NCBI GenBank assembly: GCA_965194515.1 | Contig: OZ239146.1 | Coordinates: 1,488,001-1,552,000, forward strand | Reading direction: 5' to 3' | DNA: 64,000 nt | DNA from: Acidimicrobilacustris europaeus | Lineage (GTDB): Bacteria; Actinomycetota; Acidimicrobiia; Acidimicrobiales; Acidimicrobilacustridaceae | Part shown: positions 42,640 to 51,976 of the stretch, piece by piece | How positions within the stretch are numbered: position 1 is the first letter of the stretch | Layout: each line of letters starts with the position of its first letter | Made by a program: the position numbers and the translations under genes | The notes under the pieces: model-generated | What the model saw: only the letters and a program-made list of their open reading frames with translations | Database searches by the model: none | Told to the model about the DNA's origin: nothing

Positions 42640-43979
42640 GAGCCTGAAACAGTGAGGTCGGCGACGACGAGAGAAACGCCAGACGCATTCATTGGAAGGA
42701 ATTCGAGATCGTTGCCAACTGCTTGAACATCTCGAAGCATCTTCTGCAGCGTCGACGCAATCGTGAATTCACGAACCGGCTCGGCGAGTTCACCATTTCG
42801 GATACGCAGGCCTTCGGCGCCAGTTGAGAAGTCGCCGCTTACCGGATTTACTCCTGAGTGGAGCCCAGAGACTTCTTGCACGAGAACCCCGTCATCGATG
42901 CCCGCGATGAGCGCCGCCGGATCAGAAGCTCCAGGAACAAGCGACACTGACAAACAACCGACCGAGGGAGTGCTCTTGAATCCGCGAACTGCGTTTCCAG
43001 TGCTCACTGTGCCGGCCCGACGAGCTGAATAGGCGTTGTGCACGAACTGCTGTAACACCCCGTTCTGGATAAGGACATTGCGTCGAGCCGCAAGGCCTTC
43101 GCCATCGGCATCGGTCGCGGTGAACGAACGCACATCGGTGGGATCATCGATGAGAGTCAACAGCGAGGAACCAACAGACTCACCCAAACGCTCGGCAAAC
43201 AGAGACCGCCCCTTGAGCACCGACTCCCCATCGAGTGTGTATCCCAAAATTCCCAAGAACTGCGCAGTGACCCACGGGTCGAGCACAACGGTCAGGCGAC
43301 CGCTGGGGGGCTGCACGGCACCAAGCATCCGTGTTGCACGTGACGCTGCTTCAAGCGCTGCACGTGATGGGTTGAGATCAGATGGTTCACGGCCTACAGA
43401 GAATCCGAAGCCGGTTTGGGTTTCGTCGCCATCGGCGGCCATGGCGTATGTGGCGACATAACAACTTGTTTCGCTTCCAACGGTTCGAATGCCCGTGCTC
43501 GTCGCGATTGCTGCTTCAGAAATTGAGTCGGCATACTCCGCCGATTCGATTCCGGAAATTCGCGGATCTGCAGCCATCACGACACGTTCAAGCTCAATCG
43601 CCATCGCAATCTTGTCTGATGTCGCAAACGACACCATTGCATCACGATGCAGATCGAGTACAGGAACTGCTACGCCATCGGGTTCAGCAAGGCCGGCGAA
43701 CTCGTCGAATGTGGCAAAGCTCACGTTGTCTCGAGCATCGGCGAGAGTTTCCGCGATCGCGGACTCATCAAGACTTCCCGCGTACGCGAAACCTTGACGA
43801 CCGTCGACAACAACTCGAATCCCTACGCCCTGGGACTGGGCGGAAGACAACGACTCGACATCACCGCTGAATACTTTGATTTCAGTTTCGGTTCCGCGCA
43901 CAACAACCGCTTCGACCTGTTCTCCCGGTTTGGCCATTGAGACGACACGGTCGGCAATGGCCAAAAGTTCGTCGCTCAT
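42636..43979 (-). CDS. PmbA/TldE-family protein, first paralogue
   Basis: 447 residues. Shares with its neighbour the blocks GVGIRVVVDGRQGFAYAG, LDGESVLKGRSLFAERLGE, GLHSGVNPVSGDFSTGAEGL and PVREFTIASTLQKML, so the two arose by duplication. No metal-binding motif is present, as expected for TldE. The ATG overlaps the tldD stop (ATGA). Expected to form a TldD-TldE heterodimer; whether both paralogues use the same TldD is not known. Confidence 0.91.
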   Translation of the reverse strand: MSDELLAIADRVVSMAKPGEQVEAVVVRGTETEIKVFSGDVESLSSAQSQGVGIRVVVDGRQGFAYAGSLDESAIAETLADARDNVSFATFDEFAGLAEPDGVAVPVLDLHRDAMVSFATSDKIAMAIELERVVMAADPRISGIESAEYADSISEAAIATSTGIRTVGSETSCYVATYAMAADGDETQTGFGFSVGREPSDLNPSRAALEAASRATRMLGAVQPPSGRLTVVLDPWVTAQFLGILGYTLDGESVLKGRSLFAERLGESVGSSLLTLIDDPTDVRSFTATDADGEGLAARRNVLIQNGVLQQFVHNAYSARRAGTVSTGNAVRGFKSTPSVGCLSVSLVPGASDPAALIAGIDDGVLVQEVSGLHSGVNPVSGDFSTGAEGLRIRNGELAEPVREFTIASTLQKMLRDVQAVGNDLEFLPMNASGVSLVVADLTVSGS

Positions 43980-45367
43980 GCGGCGGTGCCACCGATTGTG
44001 AGCGAAGAGACACGCAGAGTTGGCACGCCGTCACCGACAGGAACGCCCTGTCCGTCTTTTCCGCACGTCCCCGGAGGACCCATCGCGAAATCGTTTCCAA
44101 GTGCATCGATACGTTGCAGAACCTCGGGGCCATTGCCGATGAGATTTCCTTCGCGCAACGGCTCAGTCACCTTGCCGTCCTCAATGAGGTACGCCTCGGT
44201 CATTCCGAAAACAAAATCTCCGGTCGCGGTATTGACCTGACCACCACCGAGGTGTTTCACATAGACACCCTTCGGTGTCGAGGCGATGATCGATTCCGGG
44301 TCTTCCTCTCCGGCGAGAAGATAGGTGTTCGTCATTCGAACCATCGGAAGGTTCTGGTAACTCTGTCGACGACCGTTACCCGAACTCCGACGTCCTTCCT
44401 TTCGGGCACGCAGGTGATCCCACATGTAATCGGTAAGGATTCCATCCTCGATGAGCACATTGCGTTGGGCAGGGTTGCCTTCATCGTCGATAGCGATGTT
44501 TCCCCACTCGCGCTCCATCGTGCCGTCGTCGACAACCGTTACCCCCTTCGAGGCCACTTGCTGACCAACACGCCCCCGGAAAACCGAAGCACCCTTTGAA
44601 ACAAGATCTGCTTCGAGACCGTGACCACACGCCTCGTGGAACAACACGCCACCGCCACCGCTACCAATGACGACCGGCATCTGACCGCTCGGGGCGGGGC
44701 GGGCGGCCAGCTTTGTGATCGCACGATCGGCTGCGTTCCGCGCAAGCTGATCGATGTCGTACATATCAAACAGTTCGAAACCGACTGTGTGCCCAACACT
44801 TTCACGACCCGTTTGCATGCCGGTATCGCCAGTGGCAACACAGCTCACAGCAAAAAACGTGCGCACCGTGTCGTCTTCGACAAACACTCCATCGGAGTTG
44901 GCAACGAGGATTCGACGGCGGTTGTCGCCGTAACTCACCGACACCTGCGAGATGGCATCGCCCACCGAACGAGCGGCCTCGTCGGCGCGAGTCAGCAATT
45001 CAACTTTTCGGGCTTTCGGGACATCGCCAGGGAAGGTCTCGATGTCATAGCCACGCGAGGAAGTTCCACGGTGAAGCGCAACAACATTTGTCCCTCCGCC
45101 ACCGCCACGAGCCGCTGCTGCGGCCGCTTGAGCAGCAGCAATGAGTCCGGCTTCGGAAAGATCGGCAGTGTGGGCAAAACCAGTGGTCTCGCCAACCACG
45201 ACGCGGATACCCGCGCCACGGTCGCGGCCAGAGGTCAATTCTTCGACACGACCATCGTCAAGAACAGCGGAGGCATTGCGACGGTCTTCGGCAAACACTT
45301 CGGCGAATTCTCCGCCCGTGCGCATTGCGACACCGAGAACTTCTTCAAGCACCGACTGTTCGATCAT
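43976..45367 (-). CDS. tldD: TldD-family zinc metalloprotease
   Basis: 463 residues from the ATG at 45367, which has GGAGAAAG upstream; a longer frame would run into the divergent flippase-like gene. The zinc motif HEACGH (His244, His249) lies in GGVLFHEACGHGLEADLVSK, and a cysteine in PPGTCGKDGQG is the likely third ligand. GMTEAYLIEDGKVTEPLREG near the C-terminus is typical. It heads an operon of one protease and two TldE-like partners, all with 4-base overlaps. Substrate unknown; no precursor-peptide gene is adjacent. Confidence 0.95.
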   Translation of the reverse strand: MIEQSVLEEVLGVAMRTGGEFAEVFAEDRRNASAVLDDGRVEELTSGRDRGAGIRVVVGETTGFAHTADLSEAGLIAAAQAAAAAARGGGGGTNVVALHRGTSSRGYDIETFPGDVPKARKVELLTRADEAARSVGDAISQVSVSYGDNRRRILVANSDGVFVEDDTVRTFFAVSCVATGDTGMQTGRESVGHTVGFELFDMYDIDQLARNAADRAITKLAARPAPSGQMPVVIGSGGGGVLFHEACGHGLEADLVSKGASVFRGRVGQQVASKGVTVVDDGTMEREWGNIAIDDEGNPAQRNVLIEDGILTDYMWDHLRARKEGRRSSGNGRRQSYQNLPMVRMTNTYLLAGEEDPESIIASTPKGVYVKHLGGGQVNTATGDFVFGMTEAYLIEDGKVTEPLREGNLIGNGPEVLQRIDALGNDFAMGPPGTCGKDGQGVPVGDGVPTLRVSSLTIGGTAA

Positions 45368-45498
45368 TTGTTCTTTCTCCGGTCCTGGGCTGCGGAAGTG
45401 ACTGCGGAAGTAAGCCCCGCCAAGCGCCGTAGCGTACCGGCGCCAACGTTGATCTGAGTGCCCGGAACCAAGGTCCCAAACCGGTCCGCGCCCATTCG

Positions 45499-45504
45499 TA
45501 GACT
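45499..45504 (+). promoter_or_regulatory. -10 hexamer of the flippase-like gene (leaderless)
   Basis: TAGACT, six bases (CGGCAG), ATG at 45511. Confidence 0.5.
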
Positions 45505-45510
45505 CGGCAG

Positions 45511-46605
45511 ATGAATAGTCCCCATCGACCGACCACATTCGGTCCACAAGGTGCTGATGGGGCCGAACCAGGACTCGGCGATATTGCCTCGGTCTCCATT
45601 GAGGGACTCATCGACGCAGTCGAATCGGCAGGGACAAAAACCGAGCGGCGCCATCGCTGGGCGCTCCCTCTCCGCATCGCAGTCAGCCTCCTGATGCTCG
45701 GAGTCCTTTGGTGGAGGTTCCCGGAAATCAGATGGGCTGACCTCATTCCGTCGTGGGATCTCACGACGTTGCTCTGGCTTCTCTCCGCCACGGTCATGAC
45801 GTTCTTGGGCATTGTCCTTTCTGCAGTTCGCTGGCAATCAGTGCTGCGCGCACTCCGCCTTCACGAGCGGCTCCGCGTTCTCGTGCCGCTCTATTTCGCC
45901 GGACAATTTGTTTCAAATGTCCTTCCCACCACTATCGGCGGCGATGTTTTGCGCGTCTCGCGACTTTCCAAAGCCAACGGCGAACCAGAAACATCATTTG
46001 CATCTGTTGCGCTTGAACGACTCACCGGCTGGTTAGTGCTCCCGCTCATCACATTCTTCGGGCTCGCCATCAACCCAGGACTCCGTGAACTTGGCCGCGC
46101 CACGTTGCTTGCTCTCGCCGTTGCACTCGTCACGCTTATTGCGCTCGTGGTCGTTCTTCTTGCCGCGAATCACCCCCGACTTGGCGGTCGATTCGCTGCA
46201 ACCGATGGATGGCGCCGCTTCGTCGATGCCATCCATCGGAGCGTCACAGAACTTCGCCGTCAACCGCTCGCGGCACTGTCCATTCTCGCCGCCGGCCTCG
46301 TCTACCAAGTCGCGCTTTGCCTCGCTGCCTTGATGGTTGCAGCGGCTCTTGGCTTCAGCTGGCTCGGACTCACCGCCCTTCTTGCGTTCTACCCGGCAGT
46401 TCTGATTCTTCAAGTGCTCCCCATCGGCATTGCCGGTCTTGGAGTCCGAGAAAGCGCTTTTGTCCTTTTCCTCGTCCCGTTGGGCGTTCCCGCCGAGAAA
46501 GCCGTGGCCCTCGGTCTCGTTCTCTACGCCATCAACGTCATTGCCAGCCTTTTCGGAGCTCCCGCCTTTGTGGTCGGCGGCCGCAAGACCCCAGTAACGG
46601 CCTGA
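45511..46605 (+). CDS. Flippase-like/lysylphosphatidylglycerol-synthase-TM domain protein
   Basis: 364 residues. After a ~50-residue soluble N-terminus come about eight helices of the UPF0104/AglD type. The diagnostic QFVSNVLPTTIGGDVLRVSRL segment and the C-terminal PIGIAGLGVRESAFVLF are clear. Members flip or move lipid-linked substrates, or form the membrane part of MprF; there is no aminoacyl-transferase domain here. Divergent from tldD, upstream of dxs, whose product feeds polyprenyl-lipid synthesis, so a polyprenyl-linked substrate is plausible. Confidence 0.85.
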   Translation: MNSPHRPTTFGPQGADGAEPGLGDIASVSIEGLIDAVESAGTKTERRHRWALPLRIAVSLLMLGVLWWRFPEIRWADLIPSWDLTTLLWLLSATVMTFLGIVLSAVRWQSVLRALRLHERLRVLVPLYFAGQFVSNVLPTTIGGDVLRVSRLSKANGEPETSFASVALERLTGWLVLPLITFFGLAINPGLRELGRATLLALAVALVTLIALVVVLLAANHPRLGGRFAATDGWRRFVDAIHRSVTELRRQPLAALSILAAGLVYQVALCLAALMVAAALGFSWLGLTALLAFYPAVLILQVLPIGIAGLGVRESAFVLFLVPLGVPAEKAVALGLVLYAINVIASLFGAPAFVVGGRKTPVTA

Positions 46606-46779
46606 ACCGCTCCACGCATCCCGCCAACCCTCCACACATCTCGCTCGTTAGATGGTCCCAGAGATAGGGGTTCACCCCTTACGGGACGGTAGCGTTGCAC
46701 CACGGACGCCGACCCCGGCGACCACTCCCCCGTCTCCCGTCGCAGCGTTCTCGAAATGCCGCCGACAAGGACTCCGCCC

Positions 46780-48645
46780 ATGATCATTGAGACGATTGAG
46801 TCGCCGGCCGACCTCAAGGCCCTCACCCCCGAGCAGCTCACCACGCTCGCAGCCGAGATGCGCGACGTCATCATTGAATCGGTCAATACCCACGGCGGCC
46901 ATCTCGGCTCCAACCTCGGGGTGGTCGAGCTCACCCTCGCTCTCCATCGCGTGTTCAACTCCCCTGACGACATCATCCTGTGGGATACCGGGCATCAGGC
47001 CTACCCCCACAAACTCGTTACTGGTCGTGCCAAAGACTTCGTCGATCTTCGTCAAGCAGAAGGTCTCTCCGGCTACCCCTCACGCGACGAATCCGAGCAC
47101 GACTGGATTGAGAACAGTCACGCCTCAACCGTTCTCAGTTGGGCGTACGGACTTTCTGTGGCCGAAGCCACGAAGGGCGCCGATGCTCGTCGCATCGTTG
47201 CCGTCATCGGCGATGGATCAATGACTGGCGGTATGGCGTTCGAAGGCCTCAATAACCTTGGCCATTCGGGGCGCGACTGCATCATCATCCTCAACGACAA
47301 CGGCCGCTCCTATGCGCCGACCGTCTCAAGACTTGGCGAGAGTCTCGTCAAAATCCGTAACAACCCGGTGTACATGCGCCGCCAAGCGAAGCTTGAGAAA
47401 ATCCTTGCTGACCTTCCCGTCGTCGGCAACATTGCCAAGACAGGCCTCGACGCAACAAAAGCTGCAATCCGCGAAGCATTCGAACCAACGGCGTTCTTTG
47501 AAGCACTCGGTGTTCGCTATTCCGGCCCCTTCGACGGACACGACATTCCGCTTCTTGAAGAAGCACTGCGCAACGCTGCAGCGATGCCCGGGGGCCCACA
47601 AGTCATTCATGTCCTCACGCAGAAGGGTCGTGGCTACGGGCCTGCCGAGAACGACCCAATCAAGCGCCTACACGACACCTCCGAGGCCAAACCCGGCAGC
47701 TTCACCGCTGCATTCACCGAAGCACTGGTCAAGGAAGGCGAAGCTCGTCCCGAACTTGTTGCGATCACCGCCGCAATGCCGGACTCCACTGGCATTCTCC
47801 CCTTTGCAGAACGATTCCCTGGCCGCATGTTCGATGTTGGGATCGCGGAACAACATGCCGTAACTGCTGCAGCGGGGATGGCAATGGGCGGGCTTCGTCC
47901 CGTTGTTGCTGTCTACTCAACCTTCCTCACGCGTGCATTCGATCAGGTCAACCTCGATGTCGGCCTGCACGATCAGCCCGTCGTGTTCTGTCTTGACCGC
48001 GCCGGCATCACTGGCGACGATGGCCCAAGCCATCATGGGATTCTCGACATGGTGCTGCTTACCAAAGTTCCGAACATGACGGTGTTTGCACCATCCTCGT
48101 ATCAGGAAATTGGCCAGATGCTGCATGATGCTCTCGACATCACCGATGGCCCTGTCGCAATTCGTTGGGCGAAGACCGCTGCTCGACAAGCGCCACCCGA
48201 AGAAGTTGGCAGCGGACTCAACGCTCGTCGCACCAGAACCGGCACACAGTTGTGCATCGTCAGCGTCGGCAAAATGCTTGATGCCGCCGAGATCGCAGCC
48301 GAGCAACTTGAGGCTCAAGGCATTTCGGTAACCGTGTGGGATGCGCGCGTCGTGAAGCCACTCGATCCCGCCATGATCGACGATGCGGCTCGACATCCCT
48401 TCGTGATCACCGTCGAAGACGGCCTTCGAGAAGGCGGAGTCGGGATGACGGTTTCTGACCTCGTGAGCGAGCGCACAATCGGAGCCACCGAACCTCGTGT
48501 TCGCGTGCTCGGTATCCCTTCTCAGTACATCGCTCACGGAAAACCCGATGCGATCCTCGCCGACCTTGGTCTCGATGCCGCGGGCATCACCGCTTCGGCA
48601 CTCTCCATGATCCGCAGCGGCAACTCAACCCCAGCGCCGAGTTAA
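46780..48645 (+). CDS. dxs: 1-deoxy-D-xylulose-5-phosphate synthase
   Basis: First enzyme of the MEP isoprenoid pathway, joining pyruvate and glyceraldehyde-3-phosphate on thiamine diphosphate. It has 621 residues from the ATG at 46780 with AAGGA upstream; 8 more upstream codons are open but less likely. The ThDP motif is IGDGSMTGGMAFEGLNNLG ... LNDN; the pyrimidine domain has DVGIAEQHAVTAAAGMA; the C-terminal transketolase domain ends near VLGIPSQYI. TAGCGT about 90 bases upstream may be its -10. Confidence 0.96.
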   Translation: MIIETIESPADLKALTPEQLTTLAAEMRDVIIESVNTHGGHLGSNLGVVELTLALHRVFNSPDDIILWDTGHQAYPHKLVTGRAKDFVDLRQAEGLSGYPSRDESEHDWIENSHASTVLSWAYGLSVAEATKGADARRIVAVIGDGSMTGGMAFEGLNNLGHSGRDCIIILNDNGRSYAPTVSRLGESLVKIRNNPVYMRRQAKLEKILADLPVVGNIAKTGLDATKAAIREAFEPTAFFEALGVRYSGPFDGHDIPLLEEALRNAAAMPGGPQVIHVLTQKGRGYGPAENDPIKRLHDTSEAKPGSFTAAFTEALVKEGEARPELVAITAAMPDSTGILPFAERFPGRMFDVGIAEQHAVTAAAGMAMGGLRPVVAVYSTFLTRAFDQVNLDVGLHDQPVVFCLDRAGITGDDGPSHHGILDMVLLTKVPNMTVFAPSSYQEIGQMLHDALDITDGPVAIRWAKTAARQAPPEEVGSGLNARRTRTGTQLCIVSVGKMLDAAEIAAEQLEAQGISVTVWDARVVKPLDPAMIDDAARHPFVITVEDGLREGGVGMTVSDLVSERTIGATEPRVRVLGIPSQYIAHGKPDAILADLGLDAAGITASALSMIRSGNSTPAPS

Positions 48646-48672
48646 CTCGTCGCCGCCGTTCGCGCCTGCACA

Positions 48673-49449
48673 ATGCCAGAACTCGTTAAGACCCCGGCAG
48701 AACTTTTCGACCTCACGGGTCGAGTTGCGCTCGTCACCGGCGCGTCGTCTGGGCTCGGCCGACGAATCGCTCTGGTGCTTGCTGCAGCTGGTGCCACCGT
48801 CGCCATCACGGCGCGAAGGACCGACCGACTCGTTGAACTCGAGTCCGAAGTGCCGAACGTGCATGGCTTCCACTGCGACCTCACAAATGCAGACGAACGC
48901 GAATCCCTCGTCACCGAGGTCGCATCCCGACTCGGGCCCGTCGACATCCTTGTCAACAACGCAGGCGCCGTGAACGCAACGTCGATCGAAAACGAATCGC
49001 TCGACGATTTCGCAAAGATGATCGAACTCAATCTCACTGCGGCGTGGCACCTCATGAAACTGGTTGGCGTTTCGATGGTGGAACGCGAACAAGGATCGAT
49101 CATCAACATTGCGTCGATTCTCGGTGTCGTTGGCGCTACCCCAGCGAAAGACTCGGGCTACTCAGCGGCCAAGGGCGGACTCGTGAACCTCACTCGCGAG
49201 ATGGGACTGCAGTGGGCCCGCAAAGGGGTTCGGGTCAATGCAGTCTGCCCCGGCTGGTTCCAGACCGAGATGATCGAAGATCTCACTTCAACCGAGAACG
49301 GCTCGTCATTCATCACTTCCAACACGCCCATGATGCGAGTTGGGAACGTTAACGAAATCGATGGTGCCGTCCTCCTCCTTGCTTCCGATGCGGGGAGCTT
49401 CATGACCGGTTCCATCGTCATGGTCGATGGCGGTTGGACCGCACGATGA
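48673..49449 (+). CDS. Short-chain dehydrogenase/reductase
   Basis: 258 residues, classical SDR. The NAD(P) motif is VTGASSGLG (21-29), VNNAG is at 94-98, and the catalytic Ser148, Tyr163 and Lys167 (SGYSAAKGG) are present. The C-terminal VMVDGGWT is the usual ending. Substrate not readable. It starts 27 bases after dxs with no obvious ribosome site and is coupled by ATGA overlap to the lipoprotein gene. Confidence 0.92.
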   Translation: MPELVKTPAELFDLTGRVALVTGASSGLGRRIALVLAAAGATVAITARRTDRLVELESEVPNVHGFHCDLTNADERESLVTEVASRLGPVDILVNNAGAVNATSIENESLDDFAKMIELNLTAAWHLMKLVGVSMVEREQGSIINIASILGVVGATPAKDSGYSAAKGGLVNLTREMGLQWARKGVRVNAVCPGWFQTEMIEDLTSTENGSSFITSNTPMMRVGNVNEIDGAVLLLASDAGSFMTGSIVMVDGGWTAR

Positions 49450-49838
49450 AACTGCTAGCGATTGCAGCCGGCTGCTTCGCCATGTTGCTCACTGCTGGTG
49501 GCTGTTCGAGTGATGCTCAACGAACGGTCGCACCGGTGCACTGGGACCTCAATGCCATCATCGAGCCAACCACTCTCAGAATCAACGGGTACATCGGCAG
49601 CAGTTCGTGCAGCGCGTTCGACTCGTTCGAAGTGCTTGAGGACGAGAACATGGTCGAGATCACCGTTCTCGCGGTTTCCAAACAGGCTGGCGCCTGCACC
49701 TCGGATATGAGACTCGAGACGATCGACGTTGTGCTCTCCGCTCCGCTCGGGCAAAGAGACCTCACCGGTTGCCTCCCCTTTGAGACGCGTCCAGGTGAAC
49801 CTGATCTCGGTTGCCGAACAATCGTTCCCTACCCCTAA
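49446..49838 (+). CDS. Putative lipoprotein
   Basis: 130 residues from the ATG that overlaps the SDR stop. A lipoprotein signal is present: MKLLAIAAGCFAMLLTAGGC with lipobox TAGGC (Cys20). The mature part is a small beta-rich domain with four cysteines (SCSAF, GACTSD, GCLPF, GCRT) that could form two disulfides. No family recognised. Converges with the acyl-CoA ligase gene, 6 bases between stops. Confidence 0.78.
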   Translation: MKLLAIAAGCFAMLLTAGGCSSDAQRTVAPVHWDLNAIIEPTTLRINGYIGSSSCSAFDSFEVLEDENMVEITVLAVSKQAGACTSDMRLETIDVVLSAPLGQRDLTGCLPFETRPGEPDLGCRTIVPYP

Positions 49839-49844
49839 GCAACC

Positions 49845-51485
49845 TCAGGGACGATGAAGTTCAGCAGACCGCTTCGCTGCGTCGGCCTTGAGATCGCCCT
49901 TCGCCACCTTGCCCCCGGATGATCTCGGCAGCTCATCGACAATCACGAGATGTTCAGGCCACCACTCGCGTGACACAGATCGTGAGCGCAAGTGTTCAAC
50001 AATGTCATCGAGTGTGAGTTCCGCCCCAGGCCGAAGCTCGACATACGCGCACACTCGTTCACCGAAAACCGGATCGGGAAATGCCACTGCCGCCACCATC
50101 GCAACAGCCGAATGCGTGGCAATCTCCGCTTCGACTGCTGGAGCACTGATGTTCTTGCCGCCCCTGATGATGAAGTCTGAAGTGCGGCCGACAACGCTCA
50201 GCACGCCTTGTGAATCAATCTGGACAATGTCACCCATGAGCATCCAGCCGTCATCGGTGAACAACGCAGTATTCGCAGCGTCATCGCCCCAGTACCCAAG
50301 TGCAGTGGCCGGGCCTTTGCAGGCTGGTTGGCCTTCCTCGACACCCGGTGGAACCTCAGCGTGGGTCTCAGGGTCAAGGAGACGCACATGCATTTCAGGA
50401 ATCACATGGCCTGCCGTTCGAAGTCGAGTTTCCCGATTCGTGGCGTGCGAGGTGTAGCTCAGCGCCCCCGTTTCGTTCGAACCGTAAAACTGCAGCACCT
50501 TCGCGCCTGTTGTTTCCTCGAACTCGGCAGCGCGTTCAAAGGGAACCGCTTCACCACCAGTGAACATTGCACGCAACGATGAGAGATCGCGTGGACGTTC
50601 CGCCTGTGCGTTCAACAACATGATGAATTGCGTGCTCACGCAACACAACACGGTGACGCGTTCGCGTTCAATCAGATCAAGCGCTTCATGAGCATCAAAT
50701 CGATCCATCAACACCGTGGGTGCGCCGAGAGCAGTCGGCGTGAAGTGCGCCGTCCACAAACCAAATCCGAACGGTGCAGGCAAAGCCCCAAAGAACACCT
50801 CGTCGGGGCCGAATCCGCCTGCTTCAGCCGCCAATTTATGGAAATAGAACCACCGGTTTTGCGTATGCATCACACATTTCGGCAACCCCGTGGTGCCCGA
50901 GGTGGAGTTCAGGAGAAACAGTTCGTCGGGATGAATGGGACGAAACGGAGAATCAGGATCAATCTCAACGCCATCGGGTAGCGCCGCGTCAACAACTCGC
51001 GCATCCAAGCCGATGAGAAGTTGACGATCAACTGACGCGCCCATCGCAGCAACATCGGAACGCAATGCCGCAGCAGTTCGACCATGCTGTTCAGGAGTCG
51101 TAATGAGTGTGCGAGCACCGGTGAGGGAAAGTAGATGTGCTACTTCGCGATCGCCGGCGCGCGCACCAATACCGACAGCAACGCAACCGGCGCGCTCGAT
51201 GCCGACGAAGACGGCATGAACTGCAGGACCATCAGGCATCATCACGGCAATGCGTTCGCCACGTTCGGGCTCAGTGGCAAGGATCGCTAGTGCGATGTCG
51301 TCGGCATCTGTGTGATACTCCGCCCAGGTGTAGCGACGCCCATCGGCAATAAACGCGACTCCGTCAGGTTGCACAGATGCCCGAGCCGCAACGATCGAAC
51401 CAACGGTGTCGTCGCCCCACCAACCTTGCGCGTGGTACTCGGCTGCAGCATCAGGATCAGCACGGAACAGTTCCACCGAACTCAC
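49845..51485 (-). CDS. Acyl-CoA/aryl-CoA ligase (AMP-binding)
   Basis: 546 residues, acyl-adenylate-forming family. Core motifs: LNSTSGTTGLPKCVMHTQN (P-loop), FYGSNETGALSYTS (A5), GDIVQIDSQGVLSVVGRTSD (A7-A8) and RSSGGKVAKGDLKAD with the catalytic lysine. The overall style resembles benzoate- or cyclohexanecarboxylate-CoA ligases, but the acid cannot be told from sequence. The GTG start overlaps the marR stop (GTGA); it is the last gene of patatin-marR-ligase. Confidence 0.92.
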   Translation of the reverse strand: MSSVELFRADPDAAAEYHAQGWWGDDTVGSIVAARASVQPDGVAFIADGRRYTWAEYHTDADDIALAILATEPERGERIAVMMPDGPAVHAVFVGIERAGCVAVGIGARAGDREVAHLLSLTGARTLITTPEQHGRTAAALRSDVAAMGASVDRQLLIGLDARVVDAALPDGVEIDPDSPFRPIHPDELFLLNSTSGTTGLPKCVMHTQNRWFYFHKLAAEAGGFGPDEVFFGALPAPFGFGLWTAHFTPTALGAPTVLMDRFDAHEALDLIERERVTVLCCVSTQFIMLLNAQAERPRDLSSLRAMFTGGEAVPFERAAEFEETTGAKVLQFYGSNETGALSYTSHATNRETRLRTAGHVIPEMHVRLLDPETHAEVPPGVEEGQPACKGPATALGYWGDDAANTALFTDDGWMLMGDIVQIDSQGVLSVVGRTSDFIIRGGKNISAPAVEAEIATHSAVAMVAAVAFPDPVFGERVCAYVELRPGAELTLDDIVEHLRSRSVSREWWPEHLVIVDELPRSSGGKVAKGDLKADAAKRSAELHRP

Positions 51486-51976
51486 CCCGCCGGCTTCGAA
51501 CGGCGAGAAGCGGGAACGGCTCGTAAGTCCGAGACCAAACGATCAAGTTGTTCAACGAGGGCGGACAGTTCCTCGACTGACCAACCGTCGAGTTGTTCAG
51601 CCATCAATTCATCGTTTGCTGCCTCAATCCGGCGATGGGCAACCCGACCCGCAGCGGTGACCGCGACGACAGAAGCTCGTCCATCATGCGGATCGGCAGA
51701 ACGCTCCACATATCCCTCAGCTTCAAGAGCTTGCACCTGTCGGGTGAGTGCCGCTGGGTGCGTCCTCACGGCATCGGCGAGGTCGCTCATACGCATAGGA
51801 CCGTCGTCGATCACCTTGCCCAAAACAGCAACGGCCGCCACACCAATCGCGACGCCAGAACGAACCGCAATCAATCGATCAAGACGCTGGCTCCCTGTGA
51901 TGCGACGTAACGACCCCATTTCGTCGCGCAACCGACGAAGGAGCTCAGACATCTCAGAGGGTTCACTACGGCTCAT
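51482..51976 (-). CDS. MarR-family transcriptional regulator
   Basis: 164 residues from the ATG that overlaps the patatin stop (ATGA). The winged helix is clear: RMSDLADAVRTHPAALTRQVQALEAEG (helix-turn-helix, about 70-96 after the N-terminal helices), then the wing ERSADPHDGRASVVAVTAAG. It is translated between the patatin and ligase genes and may respond to an acid or acyl-CoA; no operator was identified. Confidence 0.92.
   Translation of the reverse strand: MSRSEPSEMSELLRRLRDEMGSLRRITGSQRLDRLIAVRSGVAIGVAAVAVLGKVIDDGPMRMSDLADAVRTHPAALTRQVQALEAEGYVERSADPHDGRASVVAVTAAGRVAHRRIEAANDELMAEQLDGWSVEELSALVEQLDRLVSDLRAVPASRRSKPAG

Noticed and set aside
45368..45510. Possible precursor-peptide gene for TldD in the tldD-flippase spacer
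   Set aside because: I found no credible short ORF with a start signal or peptide-leader character there.
45368..45547. Upstream extension of tldD
   Set aside because: It runs into the divergent flippase-like gene and its promoter hexamer; the ATG at 45367 has a good ribosome site.
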